Source of the DNA: JBNARI01 sp049718765 | Lineage (GTDB): Bacteria; Bacillota; Sulfobacillia; DUMF01 | Length of the DNA: 47,234 nucleotides | Assembly (NCBI GenBank): GCA_049718765.1 | Contig: JBNARI010000018.1 | Span: 1 to 47,234, forward strand | Direction: 5' to 3' | Position numbers and translations under genes: made by a program | Part shown: positions 31,761 through 40,683 of the stretch, piece by piece | Layout: each line of letters starts with the position of its first letter | How positions within the stretch are numbered: position 1 is the stretch's first letter | Notes under the pieces: generated by a model | Told to the model about the DNA's origin: nothing | Database searches by the model: none | Seen by the model: the letters and a program-made list of their open reading frames with translations, nothing else

Positions 31761-32920
31761 AGGTGAGGGACTATCTGGCGCTAGCGTGGAGGGCGCTTAC
31801 TGGCAACAAGATGAGGGCATTTCTGACCATGCTTGGCGTGATAATAGGGGTTGGGTGTGTGATAGGGCTTGTGTCTGTGGGTGAGGGGACGAGGGCACAG
31901 GTATCTGCGCAGATACAGGGTCTTGGATCGAACCTAGTGATGATCACGCCCATGAGGGGTGCGAGGCTGCAACTGAGCGACGTAGAGGAACTTGCGGAGA
32001 GGGCGCCGGAGCTTGGGAAGATAATGGCGACGTACCAGTTCAGCAGCCAGGTCAAGTACGGCACGGAGTCGCGGGACACAAGCGTTCAAGGAGTGACCGA
32101 AGATTTCCCGGAGCTAAGGAACCACCAACCCGAGAGGGGCAGTTTTTTCACGGCTGATGATGTAAAGGGTCGCAGGCGTGTAGCGGTGCTTGGGAAGACG
32201 GTGGCGGAGGATTTGTTTGGGCAAGGCAACCCAGTAGGCAAGGAGATTTCGATACTGGGCCAATCCTTCACGGTAATTGGGGTGATGCAGCAAAAAGGCA
32301 CGAGTTTAGGTTCGAACCCTGACGATGCGGTGTTCATACCGGTGACCACAGCGCTGCAGGTAGCCAAGTCCAAGTACATACAGAACATTACTGCGCAGAT
32401 CAAGGAAGGGTACGATGCCAAGGCTACTACCGATCATCTTTTGGCCATATTCGAGCAGAAGTTCCGGCGCAGCGACCAGGTTAGGGTTTTCAGCCAAGAG
32501 GAGTTGTTGCAGACTGTGAACCAGGTGACCCAGACGATGAGCATCATGCTGGGGTCGATTGCGGGAATATCGCTGCTAGTTGGCGGGATTGGGATCATGA
32601 ACATAATGCTGGTTTCGGTGACTGAGCGCACGCGGGAGATTGGGATTCGGAAGGCAGTAGGAGCCACGGAAGGGGACATTATGACCCAGTTCCTCATAGA
32701 GTCGGTGATACTGAGTGCTGGTGGTGGCTTGCTTGGGATTGTGCTTGGCCTTGGCATGTCGCGGGTACTGGCCAAGGTTGCGGGCTGGCCGTCAGTGGTG
32801 ACGCTAGGTTCAGTGCTGCTTGCCTTTGGGTTTTCGGTTGCAGTGGGCGTGTTCTTTGGGATATACCCTGCGAGCCGGGCGGCTTCCCAGGACCCAATCC
32901 AGGCCCTCAGATACGAGTAA
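31757..32920 (+). CDS. ABC exporter permease (MacB/FtsX family)
   Basis: A 387-residue permease with the MacB topology. One membrane helix at about 18-40 (MRAFLTMLGVIIGVGCVIGL) is followed by a large extracytoplasmic MacB-type domain (about 45-260), then three C-terminal helices of the FtsX domain (SIMLGSIAGISLLVGGIGIMN, then two more from about 310 on). The cytoplasmic phrase SVTERTREIGIRKAVGA and the final PASRAASQDPIQALRYE are hallmarks. MacB-type machines work by mechanotransmission and export peptides, lipoproteins or antibiotics. It closes the seven-gene stress operon; a strong hairpin follows. Confidence 0.92.
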   Translation: MKVRDYLALAWRALTGNKMRAFLTMLGVIIGVGCVIGLVSVGEGTRAQVSAQIQGLGSNLVMITPMRGARLQLSDVEELAERAPELGKIMATYQFSSQVKYGTESRDTSVQGVTEDFPELRNHQPERGSFFTADDVKGRRRVAVLGKTVAEDLFGQGNPVGKEISILGQSFTVIGVMQQKGTSLGSNPDDAVFIPVTTALQVAKSKYIQNITAQIKEGYDAKATTDHLLAIFEQKFRRSDQVRVFSQEELLQTVNQVTQTMSIMLGSIAGISLLVGGIGIMNIMLVSVTERTREIGIRKAVGATEGDIMTQFLIESVILSAGGGLLGIVLGLGMSRVLAKVAGWPSVVTLGSVLLAFGFSVAVGVFFGIYPASRAASQDPIQALRYE

Positions 32921-32941
32921 CTTTCCCAGTTATCAGTCTTG

Positions 32942-32978
32942 GCCGGCCCTCCCCAACTTTCAAGTGGGGAGGGCCGGC
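32942..32978 (+). terminator. Strong hairpin ending the stress/efflux operon
   Basis: GCCGGCCCTCCCC (32942-32954) is perfectly complementary to GGGGAGGGCCGGC (32966-32978). ACTT/AAGT adds four inner pairs after one bulged A, around a two-base loop. No proper T-tract follows, only scattered Ts, so termination efficiency is uncertain. Confidence 0.6.
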
Positions 32979-33079
32979 AAGTTCGTTGTATAGGTGGTCT
33001 CAAAAAGCCTGACAGGATTTCGTTTTGACTGTGTAGAATACCTGGCTGTTGGCACGTGCAGGATAGGAGGGTCGTGCCT

Positions 33080-34444
33080 GTGGAGGCAGGGTACACAGTT
33101 GGCGCTGCGGCTGCCTTTGGAGTTATAACCGTTGCGGGCGTGGTTGCTGCAAAGAGGAGCAGGTCGTACAGCGATTTCAGCATAGGGGGCCGAAGCTTTA
33201 GCTCGCCAATGGTTGCCGGGGTTATCATTGGCACTGTCTACGGAGGTTCTGCTACAGTCGGCACCGCGCAGCTTGCTTTCAGGTATGGGTTCAGCGCCTG
33301 GTGGTTTACGCTGGGCTCGGGCATTGCGTTGCTGGTGCTCGCCTTGTTCCTGGCTGCGCCCCTTCGGCGGCAGGGGATCACAACGGTGCCCCAGTTCATA
33401 GAGGACGTCTACGGCAGGAACGCAGCAGTGTGGGCAAGTGTGTTCACGTGCGTGGGCATGTTCCTCAATGTGCTCTCGCAAGTCATTGCAGCAGGTGCAA
33501 TCCTGAGCTCGTGTTTTGGGCTAGGGACCGTAGCTTCGTCGCTGATCACTGCGGTGTGCATTGTGGCCTACGTGGCGGTGAGCGGAGTTTGGGGCGCAAG
33601 CCTCGTGGGCATAGCTAAGGCAATGCTTGTAGTTGGCTCCATGACGGTGGTGGGCATATTGGCTTACTCGCTTGGTGCCACTCCCAGCGCTCTCATGGCT
33701 TCCTTGCCCAGGTATCCCTATTTCAGCTTGTTTGGCAGGGGGCTTTGGGCAGACCTTGCTGCTGCTTTCTCAATGGTGGTTGGAATCAACTCCTCCCAGA
33801 CGTACATTCAAGCCATGTGTTCCGCCCGGAACGTGGCAGCTGCTAGGGCTGGCGCAGTTATTGCGGGGGCCATTGCTACTCTAGCTGGTATTCCGCCAGT
33901 GATCGTTGGGATGCTAATGAGGCTCAGGTGCCCAGGGATGCTTTCACAAGACGCTTTGCCAAGGTTCGTGCTGGAGTTCATGCCATCGTGGCTTGCTGGT
34001 CTAACCCTGGCCACAGTGTTCATATCCACGCTGGGGACAGCTGCTGGGCTAAGCTTGGGAATAGGTACAATACTCTCCAGTGACCTGTACAGGAAGCTTT
34101 TTCGACCTTCTGCTCCGGAAAGTCAGCTACTTGCAGTGTCCAGGGCTGGCATTGTCGGCACCGCGCTACTTGCTGCGGCTGTGATGATCCGCGGCACGGA
34201 TGCTACCATCCTCAAGTGGGGTTTCCTTTCCCTGGGCTTGCGGGGAGCGACCGTGTTCTTTCCACTGGTTTTTGGGGTTTTCGCTCGGAAACGCGTTAGC
34301 CCCTCGGCTGGTGCAGCTGCGATAGTGGCTGCGCCCTTGGCTTCCATCGTGTGGGGCGTGCTGAATCCCCAGGGTTTGGATCCACTCTACATTGGGCTGG
34401 CCACAAGCGCGATGGTCATGGTTTTGGGGCTGGCCCACAGGTGA
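33080..34444 (+). CDS. Sodium:solute symporter family protein
   Basis: Membrane transporter of 454 residues with about 12-13 helices, SSS family. The early phrase SYSDFSIGGRSFSSPMVAGVIIGTVYGGSATVGTAQLAFRYG is the family's first core repeat, and PLRRQGITTVPQFIEDVYGRNAAVWASVF is the usual cytoplasmic loop 3 motif. AGGAGG at 33065-33070 supports GTG 33080; GTG 33074 and 33056 are in-frame alternatives. The substrate (amino acid, pantothenate-like compound or other acid) cannot be read from sequence. The two genes downstream, an M20 peptidase and an enoyl-CoA hydratase, could process what it imports. Confidence 0.85.
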   Translation: MEAGYTVGAAAAFGVITVAGVVAAKRSRSYSDFSIGGRSFSSPMVAGVIIGTVYGGSATVGTAQLAFRYGFSAWWFTLGSGIALLVLALFLAAPLRRQGITTVPQFIEDVYGRNAAVWASVFTCVGMFLNVLSQVIAAGAILSSCFGLGTVASSLITAVCIVAYVAVSGVWGASLVGIAKAMLVVGSMTVVGILAYSLGATPSALMASLPRYPYFSLFGRGLWADLAAAFSMVVGINSSQTYIQAMCSARNVAAARAGAVIAGAIATLAGIPPVIVGMLMRLRCPGMLSQDALPRFVLEFMPSWLAGLTLATVFISTLGTAAGLSLGIGTILSSDLYRKLFRPSAPESQLLAVSRAGIVGTALLAAAVMIRGTDATILKWGFLSLGLRGATVFFPLVFGVFARKRVSPSAGAAAIVAAPLASIVWGVLNPQGLDPLYIGLATSAMVMVLGLAHR

Positions 34445-34486
34445 CCCTAATGACTGGGCCCAGGCATGTGACAAGGAGTGGTGAAC

Positions 34487-35698
34487 TTGACCGAGGTTGA
34501 CAGGTACAGGAACGAAATGGTGCAAGTTATGTGCAAGCTGGTGGAGACGCCTGCTGTAAACCCTACTTACGGAGGCGAAGGGGAATACAAGCGAGGCATG
34601 TGGCTGGCAGAGTATATGAAAACAATTGGGCTTGAACCGGAAATGGTGATCTTGCCAGACAAGGCCGAACCCAACCGGAAGAGGGTAAACATCGTGGCAA
34701 GGCTCCATGGTGCTCGCCAGGATGGGCCGACCCTCTGGCTTGTGTCCCACCTAGATACCGTTGGGGAGGGTGACCCCAGCCTGTGGCACACTCCTCCGTT
34801 CAAGGCAGTGGTGCAGGACGGTAAAGTGTTTGGGCGTGGTGCAGAAGACAACATTCAGGGCATTGTTGCCAGCTTGTTTGCAGTGAGGGCTCTGAAGGAA
34901 GCTGGGCTGCAGCCTGGATGCAACTTGGGACTGGTGTTTGCTGCTGATGAGGAGGCTGGTAGCGAGCACGGCCTGCTCAAGCTAATCGAACGAGGGGTTT
35001 TCAGGCCCGAGGATGAAGCCATCGTGACTGACGCTGGTCGTCCAGACGGCAGCTTCATAGAGGTTGCGGAGAAGTCGGTGCTTTGGATCAGGTTCTATTT
35101 TTACGGCAAGCAAGCTCACGCCTCTGCTCCTCACTTGGGCATAAACGCAAGCGCAATTGCCACCCATTTCGGTGCTGACTTGGACGACTTCTTAAAGGCC
35201 AAGTACAGCCTGAGGGACTACAGGTTTGAACCGCCCTACTCTACGTTCGAGATAACCCAAAAGTTCGACAACGTCACAAGTCCCAACATACTTCCTGGTA
35301 CAGACAGCTTCGTAATGGACAACAGGGTATTACCTCAGTACAGTCTCAAAGAAGTGCTTGGGGATATCGAACGGCTGATTTCGGAGTACGAGTTCCGCAC
35401 TGGCGTGAAGATCGAATACAAGATATTGCAGATTTCCGAAGCCAGCCAACCAACGCCTTCTGATGCACCAATAGTGCGTAAGCTGGCTCGAGCCATAGAA
35501 AAGCGCGGCACCAGGCCCACCGTCGGGGGGATTGGCGGGAGCACCTGCGCTGACTTCCTGCGGCGCATCGGAATGGCCGCGGTGGTGTGGGGCACGCTGG
35601 AAGGCAAAGCCCATCAACCCAATGAGTGCGCAGTGATAGACAACGTGGTGGCCGACGCTGCCACTTTGCTGGAAGTTGCAGTAGACTGTGCTGACTGA
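34487..35698 (+). CDS. M20-family metallopeptidase (DapE/ArgE-like)
   Basis: Zinc-dependent hydrolase of about 403 residues. Metal and catalytic residues are visible: His88 and Asp90 in SHLDTVG, the bridging Asp121 in GRGAEDNIQG, Glu155/156 in ADEEAGSE, Asp181 in VTDAG, and a His close to the C-terminus in GKAHQPNE. The dimerisation lid starts near GKQAHASAPHLGINAS. AAGGAG at 34473-34478 spaces best to TTG 34487; GTG 34481 and 34478 are alternatives. Family members cleave dipeptides, N-acyl amino acids or succinyl-diaminopimelate. The neighbours suggest catabolism of an imported conjugate, not lysine synthesis (inference). Confidence 0.87.
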   Translation: MTEVDRYRNEMVQVMCKLVETPAVNPTYGGEGEYKRGMWLAEYMKTIGLEPEMVILPDKAEPNRKRVNIVARLHGARQDGPTLWLVSHLDTVGEGDPSLWHTPPFKAVVQDGKVFGRGAEDNIQGIVASLFAVRALKEAGLQPGCNLGLVFAADEEAGSEHGLLKLIERGVFRPEDEAIVTDAGRPDGSFIEVAEKSVLWIRFYFYGKQAHASAPHLGINASAIATHFGADLDDFLKAKYSLRDYRFEPPYSTFEITQKFDNVTSPNILPGTDSFVMDNRVLPQYSLKEVLGDIERLISEYEFRTGVKIEYKILQISEASQPTPSDAPIVRKLARAIEKRGTRPTVGGIGGSTCADFLRRIGMAAVVWGTLEGKAHQPNECAVIDNVVADAATLLEVAVDCAD

Positions 35699-35723
35699 AG
35701 GAACCCGGGGGAGGTAGTCACTT

Positions 35724-36500
35724 GTGGCGTTCGTGAAGGTGGAGACAGGGGAGGACGTGGCCCTGGTGACCATTGACCGTCCTGAAGCTCTGAACGCCTT
35801 GAACAAGCAAGTCATAGAAGAGCTCCTGAGGGTGGTGGAGCAGCTGGAAACGGACCGCACCAGCAAAGTTGTGGTGATAACCGGTGCTGGATCCAAGGCT
35901 TTCGTGGCTGGCGCCGACGTGCGGGAGATGCGCAGCATGGATGTGATGCAAGCCAGGGCGTTCTCCCGCAGGGGTAACGAGCTGATGATGCGCATCGAGA
36001 ACATGCCCAAGCCCTCCATTGCTGCAGTAAACGGCTACGCCCTAGGTGGTGGGTTGGAGCTTGCGCTGGCTTGTGACCTGAGGGTGGCCGCAGACACAGC
36101 CCAGTTTGGATTGCCCGAAGTTGGCCTTGGAATATTCCCTGGTTTTGGTGCTACCCAGCGCTTGCCCAGGCTGGTAGGGAAGGCAAGGGCAAAGGAGCTC
36201 ATTTTCACGGGGGACAGGATTTCGGCCCAGAGGGCGCTTGAGATTGGCCTGGTCAACATGGTCGTGCCAGCGGCTGAGCTGATGGAAAGGGTCATGGAAC
36301 TGGCCCGCAAGATTGCCAGTAAGTCCACCGTGGCGATTGCCCTTGGGAAGCAAGCTTTGAGCAAGGGGTTAGACACTGACCTTGCCACGGGATGTGCCCT
36401 GGAGTCCGAAATCTGGAGCCAGTGCTTTGCGACCCAAGACCAAAAGGAAGGCATGGCTGCCTTCCTCGAGCGGCGCCAACCACGGTTCCCCAACTGTTAG
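35724..36500 (+). CDS. Enoyl-CoA hydratase/isomerase (crotonase) family protein
   Basis: Crotonase-fold enzyme of 258 residues. The oxyanion-hole segments are present (AFVAGADVREM and NGYALGGGLELALACD), as are both glutamates expected in a true hydratase: Glu112 in GGGLELAL and Glu132 in LPEVGLGIFPGFGATQRLPR. The C-terminus (GMAAFLERRQPRF) is also standard. It would hydrate a 2-enoyl-CoA to a 3-hydroxyacyl-CoA. The start is GTG 35724, ten bases behind GGGGGAGG. No other beta-oxidation gene lies nearby, so its pathway is open; it may belong with the M20 peptidase and the symporter, or serve the CoA-transferase pathway encoded 14 kb upstream. Confidence 0.9.
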   Translation: MAFVKVETGEDVALVTIDRPEALNALNKQVIEELLRVVEQLETDRTSKVVVITGAGSKAFVAGADVREMRSMDVMQARAFSRRGNELMMRIENMPKPSIAAVNGYALGGGLELALACDLRVAADTAQFGLPEVGLGIFPGFGATQRLPRLVGKARAKELIFTGDRISAQRALEIGLVNMVVPAAELMERVMELARKIASKSTVAIALGKQALSKGLDTDLATGCALESEIWSQCFATQDQKEGMAAFLERRQPRFPNC

Positions 36501-36513
36501 TTATTGAGACCGC

Positions 36514-37371
36514 TCACCTCACGATCGTTGGATACAGCCGGGCAGCAATGGTGAGCAGAACCAGCGCGTAGAGGCTCATGACTCCGAAGTCCAGCGCCAG
36601 GCTGAAGGTGCCTGCAGCTGGTGAAAGCATGAGGATCCGCAGGGCGTCCACTTGGTACGTCAGCGGGTTCACTCGCGAAATCGCTTGGAGCCAGGCGGGC
36701 ATGATTGAAATGGGATAGATGGCGTTGCTCGCAAAGAACAGCGGCATCGTGAGCACTTGGCCGATCCCCATGAACCTCTCCCTGGTCTTGACCAGGCAGG
36801 CCACCACCAGCGAAAACGTGGAAAACACCGCGGAGCCCAAGATCACGGTGACAGCCACGCCCAAGAGAGCTAGGGCGCTGTGGTTCATCCTCACGCCAAG
36901 CAGGGTTGCCAGGAAGTACACTATGGCGGCCTGCACAGTGCCCCGTACCCCGGCGGAAAGCGCCTTTCCCAACACCAATGCCCCACGGGGGGCCGGGCTT
37001 ACCAGCAGCTTCTGCAGTATGCCAAGGTCGCGCTCCCATATGACCACGATGCCGTAGAATATGGCAACAAACAGCACGCTTTGAGCCAGTATCCCGGGAG
37101 CCATGAACTGCAAGTAACTCAAGGACCCCGTTGGTATGGCCCTGGTGTTGTTGAACACCTGCCCAAACACCAGTAGCCACAAAGTGGGCTGCACCGCGCG
37201 GGTGAACAGTTCCCATGGGTCGTGGCGCAACTTGCGCATCTCGATTTCGGCAATTGCAAGGGTCTTGCCCACGAATGCAGCAAGTGAAAGCAGAGGGGTG
37301 GTACGGCTCCGCTCACATGTCTGAAGCTGATCAGCCGAGGCGACGGGCTGTCCTCCGAACTCTGAGAACAT
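36514..37371 (-). CDS. ABC-2 type transporter permease
   Basis: A 285-residue exporter permease of the ABC-2 (DrrB-like) family with six predicted helices. The motif FMAPGILAQSVLFVAIFYG is typical, as is the amphipathic ERDLGILQKLLVSPAPRGALVLGKAL segment between helices 2 and 3; NPLTYQVDALRILML near the end is nearly diagnostic. The start is ATG 37371 behind AGGAGG at 11 bases; a longer frame from 37452 runs further into the ATPase gene. The gene overlaps the end of the ATPase gene by 41 bp, so the two are translationally coupled. Confidence 0.88.
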   Translation of the reverse strand: MFSEFGGQPVASADQLQTCERSRTTPLLSLAAFVGKTLAIAEIEMRKLRHDPWELFTRAVQPTLWLLVFGQVFNNTRAIPTGSLSYLQFMAPGILAQSVLFVAIFYGIVVIWERDLGILQKLLVSPAPRGALVLGKALSAGVRGTVQAAIVYFLATLLGVRMNHSALALLGVAVTVILGSAVFSTFSLVVACLVKTRERFMGIGQVLTMPLFFASNAIYPISIMPAWLQAISRVNPLTYQVDALRILMLSPAAGTFSLALDFGVMSLYALVLLTIAARLYPTIVR

Positions 37372-38131
37372 CGCGGTAGGTTCCTCCTGTCTCAAGAGTG
37401 TCTCCAGTGAAGTAAGTGAACACGTCGTCCAGGGTTGCGGTGGGTTTGCCAATTCTGGACTTGAGCTCAGCTGGCGACCCCACGACCACCACTTCCCCGT
37501 GGTTCATGATGGCGACACGGTCACACATGGTTTCTGCCTCTTCCATATAGTGGGTAGTGAGGAAGATAGTAGTGCCAAGTTCCTTGCGCAGCCTATCTAT
37601 ATGACTCCACACCACTCTGCGAGCCACAGGGTCCAAGCCAACTGTGGGTTCGTCCATGAAAAGTACCTGGGGCCTGTGCAGCATGGACTGGGCTATTTCC
37701 AACCGGCGGATCATGCCTCCTGAGTAGTTCCGCACTAGGGTGTTGGCCGCCTCTTGAAGGCCCATGAACTCCAGGGCATCCCTTATCCTTTGCTGCCTTT
37801 GGACGCGAGGTATGTCATACAGCTTAGAGAACACCAGCAGGTTCTCATAGCCAGTAAGAGAGCCGTCCGCTGAAATGACCTGGGGCACGTAGCCGATGAC
37901 ATGCCTCACCTCCGCTGCCTGTTTGACCACGTCGAACCCTGCAAGGGTCGACCTACCAGATGTGGGTGGGAGTAAGGTGATCAGCATTTTGATTGTTGTA
38001 GTTTTCCCTGCCCCGTTTGGGCCCACCAGACCAAATATCTCACCTGCTCTAACTCTGATGGACAGCTCTTTGACGGCTGTGAACGAGCCGAACTTGCGCG
38101 TTAGGCTTTCGGTTACAATAATGTCTTGCAT
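37331..38131 (-). CDS. ABC-2 type transporter ATPase (DrrA-like)
   Basis: ATPase of 266 residues. Walker A is GPNGAGKTT (about 37-45), the signature YSGGMIRRLEIAQ and Walker B VLFMDEPTVGLDP, followed by LTTHYMEEAE and the DrrA-type C-terminal tail with PTATLDDVFTYFTG. The signature has Ile where most relatives have Arg or Lys (SGGMIRR). This group exports antibiotics, lipids or polysaccharides. The start is ATG 38131. It lies between the MarR gene (41 bp upstream) and the permease gene, so expression is probably set by that regulator. Confidence 0.9.
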   Translation of the reverse strand: MQDIIVTESLTRKFGSFTAVKELSIRVRAGEIFGLVGPNGAGKTTTIKMLITLLPPTSGRSTLAGFDVVKQAAEVRHVIGYVPQVISADGSLTGYENLLVFSKLYDIPRVQRQQRIRDALEFMGLQEAANTLVRNYSGGMIRRLEIAQSMLHRPQVLFMDEPTVGLDPVARRVVWSHIDRLRKELGTTIFLTTHYMEEAETMCDRVAIMNHGEVVVVGSPAELKSRIGKPTATLDDVFTYFTGDTLETGGTYRDVLRVRRTARRLG

Positions 38132-38172
38132 GTTGCTTTCGCCCTCTCCCAGACGGTTCTACGGTACTCGCA

Positions 38173-38628
38173 TCAGTGGCTCTTGAGCGCCCCGCCAAGC
38201 TGTGCAAGGGTGCTTTCTGCCAGACGGAGCTGGCCGTCGCTCAGGTGCTCTAGCCGGCGCGCAAGCTGCTTGAGGGTGTGCTGACGTGCCGACTCGAAAA
38301 GCTCCCTTCCCTTGGGCGTCAGGTTGAGCACCAGGCGCCTCCTGTTGCTTGGGTCGCCCTCCCTTTGCACCAGCCCTCTCTCCACAAGCCTGTCGGCTAT
38401 CCTGGACATGGTGGGCAACGTAACCCCGAGGTGAGCTGCGATGTCGGAAAGGGAGGTGCCCGGCGTCCTGTAAATGTAGGAAAGAGTGCGGAACTGGGGA
38501 ACGGACAGTTGGTCCCTGCAGAAAGCCCTAATTTCTGTCCGCACAAGGCGCATGGTTTGGAGCACGAAATCCATGATTTCCCTTGCACAGGACTCGGCGG
38601 AAGCCACTGGAATCCCTTGCCCCTCCAC
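38173..38628 (-). CDS. MarR-family transcriptional regulator
   Basis: Winged-helix regulator of 151 residues. The DNA-binding core LSVPQFRTLSYIYRTPGTSLSDIAAHLGVTLPTMSRIADRLVERGLV is followed by the wing (QREGDPSNRRRLVLNLTPKG), and long N- and C-terminal helices form the dimer. The start is ATG 38628 with GGAGGGG-like sequence upstream. As first gene of a three-gene unit with an ABC-2 exporter it most likely represses that exporter and lets go when a toxic ligand binds; a possible operator lies at 38651-38676. Confidence 0.9.
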   Translation of the reverse strand: MEGQGIPVASAESCAREIMDFVLQTMRLVRTEIRAFCRDQLSVPQFRTLSYIYRTPGTSLSDIAAHLGVTLPTMSRIADRLVERGLVQREGDPSNRRRLVLNLTPKGRELFESARQHTLKQLARRLEHLSDGQLRLAESTLAQLGGALKSH

Positions 38629-38650
38629 GGCAAACTTTGATAGGCTAACA

Positions 38651-38693
38651 GTTGCATGTACTAATAATATATCAACACACTAGGTAAGGTTAA
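38651..38693 (-). promoter_or_regulatory. Promoter and possible MarR operator
   Basis: On the minus strand, TTAACC (38693-38688), a 16-bp spacer and TATATT (38671-38666) make a plausible promoter. The imperfect palindrome GTTG-N18-CAAC (38651-38676) covers the -10 region, where a MarR dimer could block transcription. Confidence 0.35.
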
Positions 38694-38824
38694 GTCAAGA
38701 AGCCAAGACATCAAAAATTGCGCCTCTGCCCAGGCGGAAAAGCTAAAGCACGCTTCGGCAAGCACCAATATGAGGACGTTCCAGGCACGAAAGCCAAGAC
38801 GTGCCAAACTGATCACGCACAACA

Positions 38825-38868
38825 CAGAAACGCCGCCTGCACAGTGCACCTGGCAGGCGGCGTTTCTG
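38825..38868 (-). terminator. Terminator of the AOR operon
   Basis: Two perfectly complementary 16-base arms, 38825-38840 and 38853-38868 (CAGAAACGCCGCCTGC and its complement), enclose a 12-nt loop. They lie 10 bp past the AOR stop. On the minus strand the stem ends in TTTCTGTGTT, giving a U-rich tail. The 249-bp stretch between the AOR and MarR genes holds nothing else apparent. Confidence 0.7.
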
Positions 38869-38877
38869 GCTGACCCC

Positions 38878-40683
38878 TTAGCTCAATCCGAGACGCTCCA
38901 GGGTTTCCTTGAGGGGAATCCCATCTGAGCTCCAGCCGCGGAGCTTGTAGTACTCAGGCAGCATCTTGTCTAGTCCAACCACCAGGCCCTTGGCTGGACC
39001 TTCTGGCATGGGCTCCTTCAAGAGCCTGGGCGCCAGGGTGTCCTTGTCGGGAGTGATGCCAGCCTTCAGGTTGAACATCCTCTCTAGGTTCCAGATCCTC
39101 TCGCCAGCCTCCATCACCTTTTCCACGGTGTACTCGATGCCAGTGGCGTACTTCAGCATGTCTGCCAGTTCGGGTGCGCCAATGGCAAACGTGGTGAACA
39201 GGCACACTCCCGCGGAGTCCCAAGCCGCAGTGAGGTCCTGGAAGGTCTTGGTCCAGCTGGCCTTGTCGACCGTGGTGAGGGGATCGAGCTTCTGAGGTAC
39301 CCCCAAGATCTCGGGAGAGATCATGTAGCCCCTCACGTGGCAACCGCCTCGGTTGGAGGTTGCATAGTTGAGGCCGATGCCCTGGGCACCACGGGGATCG
39401 TAAGCTGGATATTCCTGACCCTTGCTGGACATGGACAGCTCGGGGTGACCCACTTCTGAGGCCAGCCTGTACGAGCCTTCGGCCAGGAGGTTGCCCAGGC
39501 CCTTCCTGTAAGCGGTCATTTCCACCGCCTTCACCAGGAGGTCGGCGTCACCGAACCTGAGCTCCATGCCTGCTTGCTCCTTGGACAAGTACCCCTTCTG
39601 ATAGAGCTCCATTGCACATGCAAGGGTGGTGCCCATGGATATTGGGTCGAGGCCCAGCTCGTTGCAGAGGTGGTTGGCCCTGGTCACCGCCGCCAAATCG
39701 TCAATTCCGCAATCTGCACCCAGGGCCCATGCCGCCTCGTACTCTGGCCCCTCGCCGCTGCTCCGGTACTTGCCAGATGGTATCACTGTAGGCCTGCCGC
39801 AGGCAATTGGGCAGCCAAAGCATGCCTTCTTCCGCACCAGGAACGTCTCAGCCAAGCGCTCCCCGCTGATGTTGTTTGCCCCTTCGAATATGCCCGTGCT
39901 GAAATTCCTTGTGGGGAAAATGCCATGGGCGTTAATCACGTTAACCAGAACCGCTGTGCCGTAGGAGGGCAGACCTCCAGACGTGACCGGATGGGTCTTC
40001 ACCTTGTTCTTGAACATGTCCAGCACCGCATCCCTGAAGGCTTTCATGTCTGCAACCTTCACGGAGCCGGTGCCGCGCACTGCCACCGCCTTGAGCTTCT
40101 TGGAGCCCATAACGGCGCCCACGCCGGAGCGACCAGCAGCGCGGTGCTTGTCGTTCACGATGCCTGCGAACCTGACCAGGTTTTCTCCGGCAGGACCAAT
40201 GCACGCCACCTTGGCGTCGGGGTCTGTCTCAGAACGGATGATGTCCTCTGTCTCATGAGTTGTCTTGCCCCACAGATGGTTGGCCTTTCTGATTTCAGCT
40301 TGGCCGTCCTCGATCCACAAGTATACTGGCTCGGCCGAAGCCCCTTCAATTATTATCCCGTCAAATCCGGCGAACTTGAGCTCCGGGCCCCAATAGCCAC
40401 CGGAGTTGGATCCGGCAATTGCGCCTGTGAGGGGCGCCTTGGTTACGGCATTATACCGGCCGGTGCTTATGGCACCGGTGCCTGTAAGGGGCCCAGTGAA
40501 CAGCAGTAGCTTATTGTCGGGACTAAGGGGGTCAACGGTTGGAGGCACTTCGTCCGAGAGTATCTTTGAGGCAAGCCCACGCGCTCCCAAGAACTTTTCC
40601 GCCAGCTGCTCGTTGAGCTTCTCCACTTTGATGGACCCGTTGGTCAAGTTGACGCGCAGCACCTGACCTACCCAGCCGAACAT
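38878..40683 (-). CDS. aor: Aldehyde:ferredoxin oxidoreductase, tungstopterin type
   Basis: A 601-residue AOR-family enzyme, oxidising aldehydes to acids with ferredoxin as acceptor, or the reverse. The [4Fe-4S] ligands are Cys288, Cys291 and Cys295 (ACFGCPIAC) and Cys494 (SAGVCLF). Pterin-binding motifs are also visible: GRYNAVTKAPLTGAIAGSNSGG near the N-terminus, AAGRSGVGAVMGSKKLKAVA, SSGEGPEYEAAWALG, and DPRGAQGIGLNYATSNRGGCH. Length and layout match family members closely. The start is ATG 40683, sharing one base with the stop of the ferredoxin gene (TAATG). The physiological aldehyde is unknown; carboxylate activation elsewhere in the window makes a reductive role possible. Confidence 0.94.
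   Translation of the reverse strand: MFGWVGQVLRVNLTNGSIKVEKLNEQLAEKFLGARGLASKILSDEVPPTVDPLSPDNKLLLFTGPLTGTGAISTGRYNAVTKAPLTGAIAGSNSGGYWGPELKFAGFDGIIIEGASAEPVYLWIEDGQAEIRKANHLWGKTTHETEDIIRSETDPDAKVACIGPAGENLVRFAGIVNDKHRAAGRSGVGAVMGSKKLKAVAVRGTGSVKVADMKAFRDAVLDMFKNKVKTHPVTSGGLPSYGTAVLVNVINAHGIFPTRNFSTGIFEGANNISGERLAETFLVRKKACFGCPIACGRPTVIPSGKYRSSGEGPEYEAAWALGADCGIDDLAAVTRANHLCNELGLDPISMGTTLACAMELYQKGYLSKEQAGMELRFGDADLLVKAVEMTAYRKGLGNLLAEGSYRLASEVGHPELSMSSKGQEYPAYDPRGAQGIGLNYATSNRGGCHVRGYMISPEILGVPQKLDPLTTVDKASWTKTFQDLTAAWDSAGVCLFTTFAIGAPELADMLKYATGIEYTVEKVMEAGERIWNLERMFNLKAGITPDKDTLAPRLLKEPMPEGPAKGLVVGLDKMLPEYYKLRGWSSDGIPLKETLERLGLS

Noticed and set aside
32086..33234. Minus-strand frames opposite the MacB-like gene
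   Set aside because: They are shadow frames across a gene end and a hairpin, with no start signals or domains.
36719..37176. Plus-strand open frames opposite the ABC-2 permease
   Set aside because: They are antisense shadows; the minus-strand frame has clear ABC-2 motifs and coupling to its ATPase.
39574..40509. Long plus-strand open frame (311 codons) inside the AOR gene
   Set aside because: It is antisense to a textbook AOR, has no family resemblance and no ribosome site.
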